Source: Candidatus Acidiferrales bacterium
Lineage (GTDB): Bacteria; Acidobacteriota; Terriglobia; Acidiferrales; UBA7541
Assembly (NCBI GenBank): GCA_030038275.1
Contig: JASHPG010000101.1
Coordinates: 1-56,090, forward strand
Reading direction: 5' to 3'
DNA: 56,090 nucleotides
Part shown: positions 24,125 through 32,985 of the stretch, piece after piece
Layout: every line of letters begins with the position of its first letter
Numbering within the stretch: position 1 is the first letter of the stretch
Made by a program: the position numbers and the translations under genes
Notes under the pieces: model-generated
The model's input: the letters and a program-made list of their open reading frames with translations, nothing else
Database searches by the model: none
What the model was told of the DNA's origin: nothing

Positions 24125-25288
24125 TTACTGTTCGCCGAGTTTTACGCGCACGTCCATTTTCTTGCCATTGCGAATGATTGTGAGCGTTGCCACGTCGCCT
24201 GGTTGCGCGCGATTCAGCAACAGCGTCAAATCGCTCTGATCCGTCACCGGCCTGCCGTTGATGGCCACCAGGATGTCGCCGCCGATCACCAACTGCTGTA
24301 AGCCGGCCAACACCACTCGATTCCCTCCGCGGATGCCGGCCTTCGCGGCAGGGCCCCCGGGCGCTACTCGCTCGATCATGATCCCCTGATTGACGCTCAA
24401 ATTAAGCGCCTGCGCGAGGCCCGGCCAGATTGCGCGTGCCGAGGCGACGCCAAGCGTCGCGTGCACCACGCGGCCTTTCGTGATCAACTCCTGCGCCACG
24501 CGCTTCGCAGTATTGATGGGAATCGCGAATCCAATTCCAGCAGTGGTGCCGCTGGGGGAGAAAATCGCGCTATTGATGCCGATCACCTGCCCGTGTGTAT
24601 TCAGCAGCGGGCCGCCGGAATTGCCGCGATTGATGGCTGCATCGGTCTGGATGGCTTCATCGATGAACGTGTTTTCATCCGTCTGCACCGTACGGCCGAG
24701 CGAGCTGATTACGCCGGTGGTCAGCGTGCTCTGAAATCCAAACGGATTGCCGATCGCCAGCACTCGCTGGCCCACCACCAAGTTTCGCGAATCGCCGAGC
24801 GGCAGCGGCGTGAGCTTGCGCCCGTGTGCGTCGATTTGAATCAGCGCGATATCGTTGCGCGTGTCCGCGCCGATATATTTGGCGATGTAGCGTGATTGAT
24901 CGCCCAGGGTTACTTGAATCGTCTGCGCGCCGGCAACCACATGGTAATTCGTCAGGATATGGCCCTGCGTATCGATTAGAAATCCCGAGCCGGCGCCTTC
25001 CACCGGCACCGGGTCCATGAAGAAATCGTACTGCACCATGCGCGTAACGATATTCGCCACCGCCGGCGAGGCTTGCTTGTAGATGCGGACGTTTTCCGCC
25101 TCGATCGGATCGAGGCTTTCGGGCGACACGACAGTAGCGGCAGCAGGTTTGGGAGGCGGTGGCGGAGAAAGCGCTCCAACAGAAGCAGGCTGCCGCTGGC
25201 CATAGCGCGAGCCGATCCAATACGCGCCGAGGCCGATGATTAATCCGATCACCAGCAGCCGAATAGCGCGCGCGCGGCTTCCTGCCAC
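24125..25288 (-). CDS. Trypsin-like serine protease with PDZ domain (DegP/HtrA type)
   Basis: This periplasmic quality-control protease of 387 aa has an N-terminal membrane anchor (LLVIGLIIGLGAYWIG). The catalytic triad is visible: His in ILTNYHVVAGA, Asp in NDIALIQI and Ser in AINRGNSGGPLLN. One PDZ domain follows (VNQGIMIERVAPGGPAAKAG, then GGDILVAINGRPVTDQSDL). It starts with ATG 25288 and lies 21 bases from the CoaE stop, so it is probably the third gene of a folD-coaE-htrA operon. The single PDZ and the anchor make it DegS-like in layout; the substrate is unknown. Confidence 0.95.
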   Translation of the reverse strand: MAGSRARAIRLLVIGLIIGLGAYWIGSRYGQRQPASVGALSPPPPPKPAAATVVSPESLDPIEAENVRIYKQASPAVANIVTRMVQYDFFMDPVPVEGAGSGFLIDTQGHILTNYHVVAGAQTIQVTLGDQSRYIAKYIGADTRNDIALIQIDAHGRKLTPLPLGDSRNLVVGQRVLAIGNPFGFQSTLTTGVISSLGRTVQTDENTFIDEAIQTDAAINRGNSGGPLLNTHGQVIGINSAIFSPSGTTAGIGFAIPINTAKRVAQELITKGRVVHATLGVASARAIWPGLAQALNLSVNQGIMIERVAPGGPAAKAGIRGGNRVVLAGLQQLVIGGDILVAINGRPVTDQSDLTLLLNRAQPGDVATLTIIRNGKKMDVRVKLGEQ

Positions 25289-25309
25289 TGCAACTCCTCC
25301 CAGCCCAGT

Positions 25310-25906
25310 CTATCCTCGGCTCAATTTCGCGAGCATTTCGTCGAGTTGCTTTTCCGTTTGCCCGATCGATCCCGAGCAGTCGATTATTTCATCCGCGAGC
25401 TTGCGTTTTTCGTCGATGGGCATTTGCGCCGCGATGCGCATGCGCGCGTCCTCTTCGGACATGCCACGCGCGCGCAAGCGATCCAACTGCTGCTCGGGCC
25501 TGCACCAGCAAACCACAATGCGGTCCAGACTGTTGCGGGCGCCCGATTCCAGAATCAGCGCTGCGTCCTCGAATGCGAGCGCCGGGCCGCCGGGACGGTC
25601 CAGCGCGGCAAACCAGTTGGCAACCACATCTCGGATGCGTGGATGCAGGATTTGGTTTAGCTTGGCGCGTTCCGCGGCGTCGGAAAAGACAATCGCCGCG
25701 AGCTTCTTGCGGTCCACTGCTCCACCGGGCGTCAGGATCTTTTCGCCGAAGTGTGCGACCACCTCTTTGTACGCGTCTTGGCCGGGTTCGAGAAATTCGC
25801 GGGCCAGCGCGTCGGCATCGAGCACGGGGTAATCGCGCTCTCGTAGCATGTCGGCTACCGTGGATTTCCCCGACCCGATCCCGCCTGTGAGCCCGACTCG
25901 CAGCAT
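25310..25906 (-). CDS. coaE: Dephospho-CoA kinase
   Basis: CoaE phosphorylates dephospho-CoA at the 3' hydroxyl of the ribose, the last step of CoA synthesis. The protein (198 aa, normal length) starts MLRVGLTGGIGSGKSTVADM with the P-loop GGIGSGKS. Conserved blocks follow: VLDADALAREFLEPGQDAY, ILHPRIRD, and the lid-type RARGMSEEDARMRIAAQM. The frame is open far upstream, but ATG 25906-25904 overlaps the folD stop (TGATG), marking the start. It lies between folD and htrA in one operon. Confidence 0.97.
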   Translation of the reverse strand: MLRVGLTGGIGSGKSTVADMLRERDYPVLDADALAREFLEPGQDAYKEVVAHFGEKILTPGGAVDRKKLAAIVFSDAAERAKLNQILHPRIRDVVANWFAALDRPGGPALAFEDAALILESGARNSLDRIVVCWCRPEQQLDRLRARGMSEEDARMRIAAQMPIDEKRKLADEIIDCSGSIGQTEKQLDEMLAKLSRG

Positions 25907-26853
25907 CAGCCGCGCGCGGGAGCGGCGGCCGGAGCGCGCAGTCCGCGGCGCATCCGCGCGGCCTTCACCGTGTTGCTCATCAGCATGGCGATCGTCAACG
26001 GGCCAACGCCGCCGGGCACGGGCGTGTACGCGCCGGCGACTTCCACCACTTCCGGATGGACGTCTCCTGCCAGCACCGAGCCTTTTTTGCGGAACGATTC
26101 GAGCTTCTCCGGAAATTTCGCGAAAATTCGCTCGGCCTCTTTCGCATCCTTTATCACGATCTGGCCCACGTCGATCACCGTCGCGCCGGGCCGTATGAAA
26201 TCCGGCGTGACCATCGCCGCCTTGCCGATTGCCGCCACGATGATGTCCGCGCGCCGCGCGATTTCCGGCAAATCCTTGGTCTTCGAGTGAGTGATCGTCA
26301 CCGTCGCGTTGGCACGGAGCAACAGCAAAGCCTGCGGCTTGCCGACAATGTCGCTGCGGCCAATCACGACGGCATTCGCGCCTTCCATCGGAATATTGCT
26401 GCGGCGCAAAATTTCCATCACGCCCGCGGGAGTGCACGCTACCAGCGCTGGCCGGTTTGCCACCAGATTGCCTACGTTCACAGGATGAAACCCGTCCACA
26501 TCTTTCGCCGGAACAACGGCATCCAGAATTTTCTTCGAATCGATCTGCTTCGGCAGCGGCATCTGCACCAGAATCCCGTCCACGTCGTCGCGGCTATTGA
26601 GTTCGTTCACCAGCTTGAGCAACTCCTCGGTCGTCGTCGAAGCGGGCGGCGTGATGTGAAAGCTCGCCAAGCCCAGCTTTTCGCACGCGGCGATTTTGCT
26701 GTTCACGTAGAGCTTCGAGGCGGGATCATCACCCACGCGCACCGCCGCCAATCCCGGGCGTATTCCCGCCGACGCCAGCGACGCAATTTCGCTCGACAGC
26801 TCGGCGTAAATTTGATCTCGAATGGCGTTGCCGTTCAGTATTCGAGCGCTCAA
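25906..26853 (-). CDS. folD: Methylenetetrahydrofolate dehydrogenase/cyclohydrolase
   Basis: FolD interconverts methylene-, methenyl- and formyl-tetrahydrofolate using NADP, supplying one-carbon units. The protein is 315 aa. Catalytic-site motifs are intact: YVNSKIAACEKLG with the essential Lys, DGILVQMPLP, ACTPAGV, the Rossmann motif GRSDIVGKPQALLLL and PGGVGPLTIAML. A short Arg/Ala/Pro tail at the C-terminus is extra. The start ATG 26853 fits homologues (MSARILNG). It is the first gene of an operon with coaE and htrA; about 170 bases upstream hold the promoter. Confidence 0.97.
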   Translation of the reverse strand: MSARILNGNAIRDQIYAELSSEIASLASAGIRPGLAAVRVGDDPASKLYVNSKIAACEKLGLASFHITPPASTTTEELLKLVNELNSRDDVDGILVQMPLPKQIDSKKILDAVVPAKDVDGFHPVNVGNLVANRPALVACTPAGVMEILRRSNIPMEGANAVVIGRSDIVGKPQALLLLRANATVTITHSKTKDLPEIARRADIIVAAIGKAAMVTPDFIRPGATVIDVGQIVIKDAKEAERIFAKFPEKLESFRKKGSVLAGDVHPEVVEVAGAYTPVPGGVGPLTIAMLMSNTVKAARMRRGLRAPAAAPARG

Positions 26854-27023
26854 GTCACAGCTCCTTGGAATAATTCATGTGGAATTTGAACGCTCGATCA
26901 TATCACAGCGCTCGCAGGCGGGTTTTACAGCTCAGCAACCCTGCTAGTTAGCCACAAAGACCACGCGACTCCGATGAGACATGTGTTTCCCTGTGCGGAA
27001 TAGCAGGTCCGTAAAATCCGAAG

Positions 27024-27920
27024 CTATCTCTTCGCAGGTGCCGCCTTCGATGCCCCCGGCTGCACTTCATCTGCCGGCGGCGCGATGGTGAAATGGCCAT
27101 TGACGAGGGGGTTGCGGTCGTAGCCTTCGCAATCTTCGTAAACCATGCGGTCAATGGTTGTGACGCGCTCGTACGTGCGGCTCAAATGCCACGGCTTCGT
27201 GAAATTCACCGGATCGATCACCGTCATTTGATCCTGCAGATGATTCTTATCGATCATGCGAAGCCGCTCGACGAAGTGCGCTTGCGGACTCAAATATGTA
27301 ATTAGCAGGCTCTGCTCGATCCCGCCGAAAGCAAGAATGGGCGTGCCGTTGTGGCTGCCGAAACCGGAGGGCGCTTGGACCGCGATCGTATCGATCACCA
27401 GCGTCTGCCCTTCCCAATGGCCAATCGAATCGCCCCAAGCCGTCGCCCACAGATCGTCCTTGCCGGGGTGCGCGCGCCCGTCGGTGTAGATCGTCCGAGT
27501 CTCGCGGCTGGAGAAGACCAGCACCGTTTCCTTCGGCGAAACCACCGCCTCGAACATCAGCGGCGAATCCAGCATGATTGCCGGATATCCGAACGTGCAA
27601 GCGACCATCGCGCCGCCGGGATTCGCTCCATGAAGCACAGCTTCCATTTCCTTGCGCTCGGCCGCGTCGATCTTGTCGATTTTGCCTTGCAGGGCCGTTT
27701 TCATTGGCGGCGACCAATCCATTTCTGTGAGGACCTTCTTGAGCGAGTCGTCGAATCCTCCGTCAGGATTCGGCGTCGCTCCCACCTGCTGCCATTCACC
27801 GCTCCAGTCAGGCAAATTCGACGGGGACGACGCGCCCATTGTCGCGCTCGTTGTCACAAGCCAGCCGATCAGCAAAGCAGCGGCAAGCAGCACGCTGGCG
27901 GCCATTCTCCGCGCGTTCAT
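27024..27920 (-). CDS. Secreted hypothetical protein paired with DUF6152
   Basis: This 298-aa protein starts with a signal peptide (SVLLAAALLIGWLVTTSATM). The mature part carries motifs that recur in acidobacterial secreted proteins: LPDWSGEWQQVG at the start, ETRTIYTDGRAHPG, ATAWGDSIGHWEGQTLVIDT and HFVERLRMIDKNHL. The domain has no characterised member that I know of. The start overlaps the DUF6152 stop by four bases, so both are translated together and are probably exported together. The aromatic and His-rich pattern suggests ligand binding, but no activity can be assigned. Confidence 0.78.
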   Translation of the reverse strand: MNARRMAASVLLAAALLIGWLVTTSATMGASSPSNLPDWSGEWQQVGATPNPDGGFDDSLKKVLTEMDWSPPMKTALQGKIDKIDAAERKEMEAVLHGANPGGAMVACTFGYPAIMLDSPLMFEAVVSPKETVLVFSSRETRTIYTDGRAHPGKDDLWATAWGDSIGHWEGQTLVIDTIAVQAPSGFGSHNGTPILAFGGIEQSLLITYLSPQAHFVERLRMIDKNHLQDQMTVIDPVNFTKPWHLSRTYERVTTIDRMVYEDCEGYDRNPLVNGHFTIAPPADEVQPGASKAAPAKR

Positions 27921-28306
27921 CTTCCCGGACCTGGCGGCGGGGCGCCGAGCAAAGGACCGTTGGGGCCGGTGCCCGAGAGATATTCACCGCCCTTTTGGCT
28001 GTTGTGCAGCGGGTGGATGACGATGGTCACTTTTTCGCCTGCCTTCAATGTGCCCGGACGCCAGCCCGCTCGCGCCAGATGTTCGGGGCTGGTCATCTCG
28101 ATGCTCCACTCGTCCTCGCCGCCCTGCTCGTTCTTCACCAGCAGTTGGATAAACACGTGCGGATTGGTCCACAGAAACTCCTTCACCGTGCCTTGCAGCG
28201 TGACCTTCTTCGACTGGTCGAACATCGTGAACGAGTGATGCGCAAGAGCGGGAGTTGCCGCGAGCATTGCTACAATGAAGACGAGCAAGTAATTCAACTT
28301 CCTCAT
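27917..28306 (-). CDS. DUF6152 family secreted protein
   Basis: This 129-aa protein has a clean signal peptide (YLLVFIVAMLAATPALA) followed at once by the family's hallmark HHSF at the mature N-terminus, then QGTVKEFLWTNPHVFIQL and WSIEMTSPEHLARAGW. The fold is a small OB-like beta barrel. The HH at the mature end could bind a metal such as copper, which is inference. It is first in a two-gene unit with the 298-aa protein. Function unknown. Confidence 0.85.
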   Translation of the reverse strand: MRKLNYLLVFIVAMLAATPALAHHSFTMFDQSKKVTLQGTVKEFLWTNPHVFIQLLVKNEQGGEDEWSIEMTSPEHLARAGWRPGTLKAGEKVTIVIHPLHNSQKGGEYLSGTGPNGPLLGAPPPGPGR

Positions 28307-28514
28307 CGCATTCCACCCCCACGACCGGCCCGACGGCCATCATTTCGAACCTGCCTGGCGTTTGCTTATAACACATTCGATCTCCGCTCCGCACCATCCG
28401 GGTAATCCGGTATATCCGGAGTTGGCGGTTGGTTCCCGTTAGGATACTATTGGCGCGAATAGAGAAGAGCCCGCACCTCGGGTTCGAATCGGCGAATTTC
28501 ACACGGGTGAATCC

Positions 28515-29933
28515 ATGCCAAAGAATCTCACACGAAGAGAATTGATGCGCCGTTCCGCTGCCGCGGGAGGATTGTTTGCGGCCGGATCGCTCGTGCCGGT
28601 TTCCGCGCTGGCCAATCAAGCTTCCGGAGAAGAAACGACCCAGGCCGGCCGGTCTCCCGCGAAAGTCGCGGGCGGCAAAGTGGTGCAGCCGCAAAGGGAG
28701 CTGCCGGTTTTGCACAAGACCAGCGTACTCGTCGTCGGAGGCGGTTGCGCGGGCACGGCGGCGGCTTTTTCAGCCAAGCGCCTTGGCGTTGACGTCACTC
28801 TCGTCGAGCGCTACGGCTATCTCGGTGGCCTCGCCACCGGCGGGCTCGTCCTGGGAATTTTTCCGCTCTACTCCCGCGAGAACAAGCAAGTGATCTGGGG
28901 CTTCGCCGAAGAAATGATGAAGAAACTCGACGTACTCAAGTACGGCATCATCGACCGGCACAAGGCTCCCATTTACCCCACATTTGACGCCGAGGTGATG
29001 AAGTACGTGCTCGCCGACATGACTCTCAGTTCCGGAGTTACTGCGTTCCTGGATTGCTGGGGCGTCGATGCCATCGTCGATGGCAGGGGCGGAGTGCGTG
29101 GCGCCGTTTTCGAGAGCAAGTCGGGACGGCAAGCGATCCTCGCCGATATCGTGGTCGATTGTTCGGGAGACGGCGACATTTACGCCGCCGCTGGCGCTGC
29201 GTTTGAAAAAGTGAAACACAACATCGGCCTAATCAGCCGCATCGGCAACATCAACGAAGTCGATATGGCGCCCACCCGCGGATCGGAAGGCCTTCAGCGC
29301 CAGCACGAGCATACTTTCGTTGGTAAGGTTGGAACGGGCCGGCCTTCCATGGGCCGCGTAAGCGATTTCAACGGCCACGCCGGCAACGCCACGCCTGCGC
29401 CTCATGTGAACTGGCTCAACATGGCAGGCCCCGTGGGAGACGCGCTGGACGTGGCCAATCTGACCGAACTGGAACTCAAGCACCGCCTCGGAACTTGGAG
29501 CAACGTCTCAAAGCTCCAAAACAAACCCGGAAACGAACAGGTGTATTTGACGGAAACAGCTCCTCAGCTCGGCGTGCGACTCAGCAGACTCCTCGACGGC
29601 ATGAAGAAACTGACGTACGACGAGATCCAAAACGGAGCGAAGTTCAAAGACGTGGTCGCTTGCTCGGGTGCTTACGCGCTCTCTCCCGAATTCCAGATTC
29701 CTTACGGAACCCTGGTTCCGTCGAAGGTGGAAAACCTGCTGGCAGCGGGACGGTGCATATCGGCTGAATTTAAAGTCGCGGATATCACCCGGCTCATTCC
29801 CGTGTGCTGGGCCACCGGACAAGCCGCGGGCATAGCGGCGGCTTTGTGCATCCAGGATCAATGCAAGCCTCGCAATGTGAACGTCGCGAAGCTGCAAAAC
29901 CTACTTAAGCAGCAGGGGGCCTATTTGGGATGA
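28515..29933 (+). CDS. Exported FAD-dependent oxidoreductase (Tat-type signal)
   Basis: This 472-aa flavoprotein is of the FAD_oxidored type. The N-terminus TRRELMRRSAAAGGLFAAGS looks like a twin-arginine signal, which would export the folded protein with FAD bound. The FAD motif VLVVGGGCAGTAAAFSAKRL lies near residue 75, with VTLVERYGYLGGLATGGLV next. The second FAD segment is ADIVVDCSGDGDIYAAAGA and the C-terminal one VENLLAAGRCISAEFKVADI. The stop overlaps the start of a membrane polyferredoxin by four bases (ATGA), so the two gene products probably form a complex passing electrons across the membrane. The substrate is unknown. Confidence 0.88.
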   Translation: MPKNLTRRELMRRSAAAGGLFAAGSLVPVSALANQASGEETTQAGRSPAKVAGGKVVQPQRELPVLHKTSVLVVGGGCAGTAAAFSAKRLGVDVTLVERYGYLGGLATGGLVLGIFPLYSRENKQVIWGFAEEMMKKLDVLKYGIIDRHKAPIYPTFDAEVMKYVLADMTLSSGVTAFLDCWGVDAIVDGRGGVRGAVFESKSGRQAILADIVVDCSGDGDIYAAAGAAFEKVKHNIGLISRIGNINEVDMAPTRGSEGLQRQHEHTFVGKVGTGRPSMGRVSDFNGHAGNATPAPHVNWLNMAGPVGDALDVANLTELELKHRLGTWSNVSKLQNKPGNEQVYLTETAPQLGVRLSRLLDGMKKLTYDEIQNGAKFKDVVACSGAYALSPEFQIPYGTLVPSKVENLLAAGRCISAEFKVADITRLIPVCWATGQAAGIAAALCIQDQCKPRNVNVAKLQNLLKQQGAYLG

Positions 29934-31255
29934 CGTTGCTCCGGCGCGTTCCGCGGCGGATCATTCAACTCGCGTGCTTTATCGGCGCGATCATTCTGGT
30001 GTGGCCGCTGCTGCCGTGGTCGATTACGCCGAGGTTTTTCCAGCAGATCAGCCCCTTCGTCGCCCTTTCCTCGAGCATCGCCAAGCGATCGATCGATGTA
30101 GGGGCGGTTCTCGCTCTGATTGTAGCCATCGTCGCATCATTCAAGAAACGCTGGTTCTGCCTGTATCTCTGCCCCACCGGTTTCCTGCTCGAAAACACCT
30201 CGCATATCGGCCTGCGCAAAAATCGCTGGTGGAGCAAAGTCCCTCCGGTCGGGCGATACGTCGCGGTCCTCACGATCGTTGGTTCCATCGCCGGTTATCC
30301 GGTGCTGATGTGGATGGACCCGTTGTGCATTTTCAGCAGCCCGTTTGCGATGAATAAAGCGACGAATCCCTACTCCGTCATCCTCGTCAGCCTTGGCCTA
30401 GGCACGCTGGTCGGCGCCACTTTTCTGTTCGGCATGTTGTGGTGCGTCCGCATCTGCCCGCTCAGCGGATTTCAGGACATGCTCTATCTTTCGCGCAAAG
30501 TCCTGTGGACGAAACTCACGGCGAAATCTACGGGGAACGCGCGAAGTCAGAAATCCGGTGCCGAACTGGTTCAAATCAGCGGCGCTTCGTCCGCTACAGC
30601 CAGCGCAACTCGCAGCCAATCTGCAAAACAGCCAGCCTCCGGATCGCCTCGCAATTCGGCTCGGCGTCTGTTTTTCGCCAGCGCCGCTGGCGCGGCTCTC
30701 GCTCTAGTAGCTCGCCGCGTGGGAGCCACGCGCTACAAAAAAGCTAACACGCTGCTGCGTCCGCCCGGAGCCGTGCCGGAGGATCGCTTTGCCGGGCTTT
30801 GCATCCGCTGCAACAATTGCGTTCACGCGTGCCCGTCGAAAATCATTCATCCCGATACCGGCCGCGAAGCAGGTCTCGCGGGCTTCGCCGCGCCCGTGGT
30901 CAAATTCGATCGCGATTACCACTACTGCCTCGAAACCTGCAATGCCTGTACCCAGGTTTGTCCCACCGGTGCGCTAACGGCTCTCGATATGCCCGCGAAA
31001 AAGAAGTACGTCCTCGGCGAGGCGATCGTCGATACGAACATCTGCCTTCTCGCCCTCGGGAAGAAAGAATGCGAAGCGTGTGCGCTCGCGTGTCCTTACG
31101 ACGCCATCAAGATCAAGTGGGACGAGGATCAGTACATCGCCTACCCCGGCGTTGCCCTCAACAAGTGTACCGGCTGCGGCGCATGCCAAGTCGTCTGCCC
31201 CACTGGCGAGGAAAAAGCCATCCGCGTCTGGACTCTCAAGCCTTCCAGCACCTAA
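29930..31255 (+). CDS. Membrane-bound polyferredoxin, NapH/MauN-like
   Basis: This 441-aa protein has an N-terminal membrane part of about four helices (LACFIGAIILVWPLLPW, VLALIVAIVASF, VLTIVGSIAGYPVLMW, LGLGTLVGATFLFGML). Two NapH-type cysteine motifs are in the loops (CLYLCPTGF and CVRICPLSG). After a linker and a further hydrophobic stretch, a soluble polyferredoxin region carries several clusters: CIRCNNCVHACP, CLETCNACTQVCP, CEACALACP and CTGCGACQVVCP. It should move electrons between the quinone pool and the exported FAD enzyme encoded just upstream, with which it overlaps. The linker near residue 215-235 is Ser/Ala rich. Confidence 0.9.
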   Translation: MTLLRRVPRRIIQLACFIGAIILVWPLLPWSITPRFFQQISPFVALSSSIAKRSIDVGAVLALIVAIVASFKKRWFCLYLCPTGFLLENTSHIGLRKNRWWSKVPPVGRYVAVLTIVGSIAGYPVLMWMDPLCIFSSPFAMNKATNPYSVILVSLGLGTLVGATFLFGMLWCVRICPLSGFQDMLYLSRKVLWTKLTAKSTGNARSQKSGAELVQISGASSATASATRSQSAKQPASGSPRNSARRLFFASAAGAALALVARRVGATRYKKANTLLRPPGAVPEDRFAGLCIRCNNCVHACPSKIIHPDTGREAGLAGFAAPVVKFDRDYHYCLETCNACTQVCPTGALTALDMPAKKKYVLGEAIVDTNICLLALGKKECEACALACPYDAIKIKWDEDQYIAYPGVALNKCTGCGACQVVCPTGEEKAIRVWTLKPSST

Positions 31256-31638
31256 CCCGATTTTGACTTCCGCCACTGCCCGAACCGCGAGAGAATTACC
31301 GCCAACATGGAGCGGACGCGTCCTGCCTTTCAGTTGCTCCGCTATGAATCTGCGGAGTCACTTCGCCTCCAAAAGGCTTTCCGGCCTGCAAGCCGCATAG
31401 GCACCGGCTCCCGCCAGTGGCCGCCATCTCTTCTGCGCGTCTCTATTTGCCTATCAAATGGCAGAAAAATTCAGGTTTTCGCGGTATGGTCTCGATGTTG
31501 GCGCGCCCGCAAACTAGGTTCGTTTGGTTGGACCTAGTCCCGCCAAGCAGCGTTAGACGTTTTCTATAGAAACCTGCACTCCGAAAATTCGCGGTCGTTT
31601 ACAGTACGTGGTACAAACTCAATTTCCAGCCCAAGTGC
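31256..31638. other. Gene-free stretch upstream of hpnB
   Basis: About 380 bases after the polyferredoxin stop. I see no gene, repeat or clear terminator; short open frames lack ribosome sites. It should hold the hpnB promoter. Confidence 0.4.
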
Positions 31639-32847
31639 ATGAGCCTCGCTTCCGACATTCTCTTCGGCCTCGCGCTGCTGACGCTGGCGGTTTGGTTGGT
31701 GCTGTTTACCGCCTGGGGATCGTTCTGGCAAACGTGGCGCTTTGACTCCGACGGCGATTCCCTTCCGGACCCGCCAGCTTGGCCCTCGGTGGCTGCCATC
31801 GTCCCGGCGCGTAACGAGTGCCAGACGATCGCCGCCACCATTCGGAGCCTTGCGCGACAGGACTATCCCGGCGAGTTTCAGATTTTCATCATCGACGATG
31901 CGAGCGGCGACCATACCGCTGAAATCGCGCGCCGCGCCGCTGACGACGCTGGCATTTCTTCCCGCTTCGATGTAATTGCCGCTCCCGCGCTCCGCCCCGG
32001 ATGGACTGGAAAAGTTTGGGCGGTGGACGCCGGCGCGAAAGCCGCATCAAGATGCACGCCCGAATGGCTTTGGTTTATCGACGCCGATATCGTCGTGGCG
32101 CCGGACGCTCTGCGCCGTCTGGTTGCCCGTGCTACGGCCAACCATCTCAGCCTCGCGTCGTTGATGGTCCTGCTGGAGGCAAAGACATTCGCCGAGCGCC
32201 TCCTCGTCCCGCCATTTCTCTATTTCTTCCTCATGCTCTATCCGCCGCGCTGGATCTCGAACTCCAAAAAACGCATCGCCGGCGCCGCTGGCGGCTGCTT
32301 GCTCTTGAGCGCCACCGCTTTGCAGCGCATCGGAGGTTTCGCGGCGATTGCCAGCGAGGTGATTGACGATTGCGCCTTAGCTCAAGCCGTCAAGCGCAGC
32401 GGCGGCCGCCTTTGGATGGGACTCACGCGCACCAGCCGCAGCGTTCGCCGCTACGCCACGTTCTCCGAGATGCGCGAACTCATCGCCCGAACGGCTTTCA
32501 CCCAGCTCCATTATTCCGGCGTGGAATTGCTCGGTACGCTTGCCGGCCTCGCCCTCGTTTTCCTGCTTCCCGCCGCGCTGACGTTCTCAGACGATTCGCG
32601 CGCGTGGCCGTTCGCGCTCGCGGCGTGGGTGCTGATGACCGCCTCGATCCTGCCGACGCTCATCTTCTATCGCGTATCGCTTCTCTTCGCACCTTTCCTC
32701 CCGGTCGCGGCTTTCTTCTACGCCGACGCCACAGCCCTCTCGGCCGTGCGCTACTGGCTCGGACGAGGCGCAATCTGGAAAGGCCGCTCGCAAGCCCCCA
32801 TCCCGCTAAGCCGCGAGAAAAGCGCTGGACTGCGCTCAACAAAATAG
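31639..32847 (+). CDS. hpnB: Hopanoid-associated glycosyltransferase, HpnB type
   Basis: This GT2 glycosyltransferase of 402 aa matches the HpnB family found in hopanoid clusters. One N-terminal helix (ILFGLALLTLAVWLVLFTA) anchors it. The GT-A core is clear: VAAIVPARNECQTIAATIRS, the nucleotide-sugar strand IFIIDDASGDHTAEIA, the metal-binding FIDADIVVAPDALRRLV, and the acceptor region ASEVIDDCALAQAVKRSGG. Three or four C-terminal helices follow (GTLAGLALVFLLPAAL and others). No squalene-hopene cyclase gene is in the window, so the hopanoid role is inferred from family membership. An alternative is a general lipid glycosyltransferase. Confidence 0.85.
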   Translation: MSLASDILFGLALLTLAVWLVLFTAWGSFWQTWRFDSDGDSLPDPPAWPSVAAIVPARNECQTIAATIRSLARQDYPGEFQIFIIDDASGDHTAEIARRAADDAGISSRFDVIAAPALRPGWTGKVWAVDAGAKAASRCTPEWLWFIDADIVVAPDALRRLVARATANHLSLASLMVLLEAKTFAERLLVPPFLYFFLMLYPPRWISNSKKRIAGAAGGCLLLSATALQRIGGFAAIASEVIDDCALAQAVKRSGGRLWMGLTRTSRSVRRYATFSEMRELIARTAFTQLHYSGVELLGTLAGLALVFLLPAALTFSDDSRAWPFALAAWVLMTASILPTLIFYRVSLLFAPFLPVAAFFYADATALSAVRYWLGRGAIWKGRSQAPIPLSREKSAGLRSTK

Positions 32848-32961
32848 CGGTTTCCTGCCGGTTTGTTCGCGATTATGGGCGCCATTTCTGGCGGCATCGG
32901 TGCCGTAATCTACAACGTCTCGGCCAGATACGCCGACGGCATCGCCGTTGAGATAGAGTAG
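32848..32961 (+). pseudogene. Remnant of a small membrane protein C-terminus
   Basis: Directly after the hpnB stop and in the same frame, about 37 codons read FPAGLFAIMGAISGGIGAVI, then YNVSARYADGIAVEIE and stop. Small bacterial membrane proteins often end with a similar Gly-rich helix followed by YNxxARWxGGIEVEIE, so this looks like the tail of a decayed gene. ATG 32875 could start a 28-aa peptide. Homology is from memory of the pattern and needs a search. Confidence 0.35.
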
Positions 32962-32985
32962 TACGGTCACCAGCAGGCGAAGCAA

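Noticed and set aside
25310-26437. Extended open frame upstream of CoaE
   Set aside because: The upstream part runs out of frame through folD; ATG 25906 overlapping the folD stop is the natural CoaE start.
28460-28510. tRNA-like GGTTCGAATC
   Set aside because: The T-loop-like string lacks a pairing T stem, anticodon arm and acceptor stem around it.
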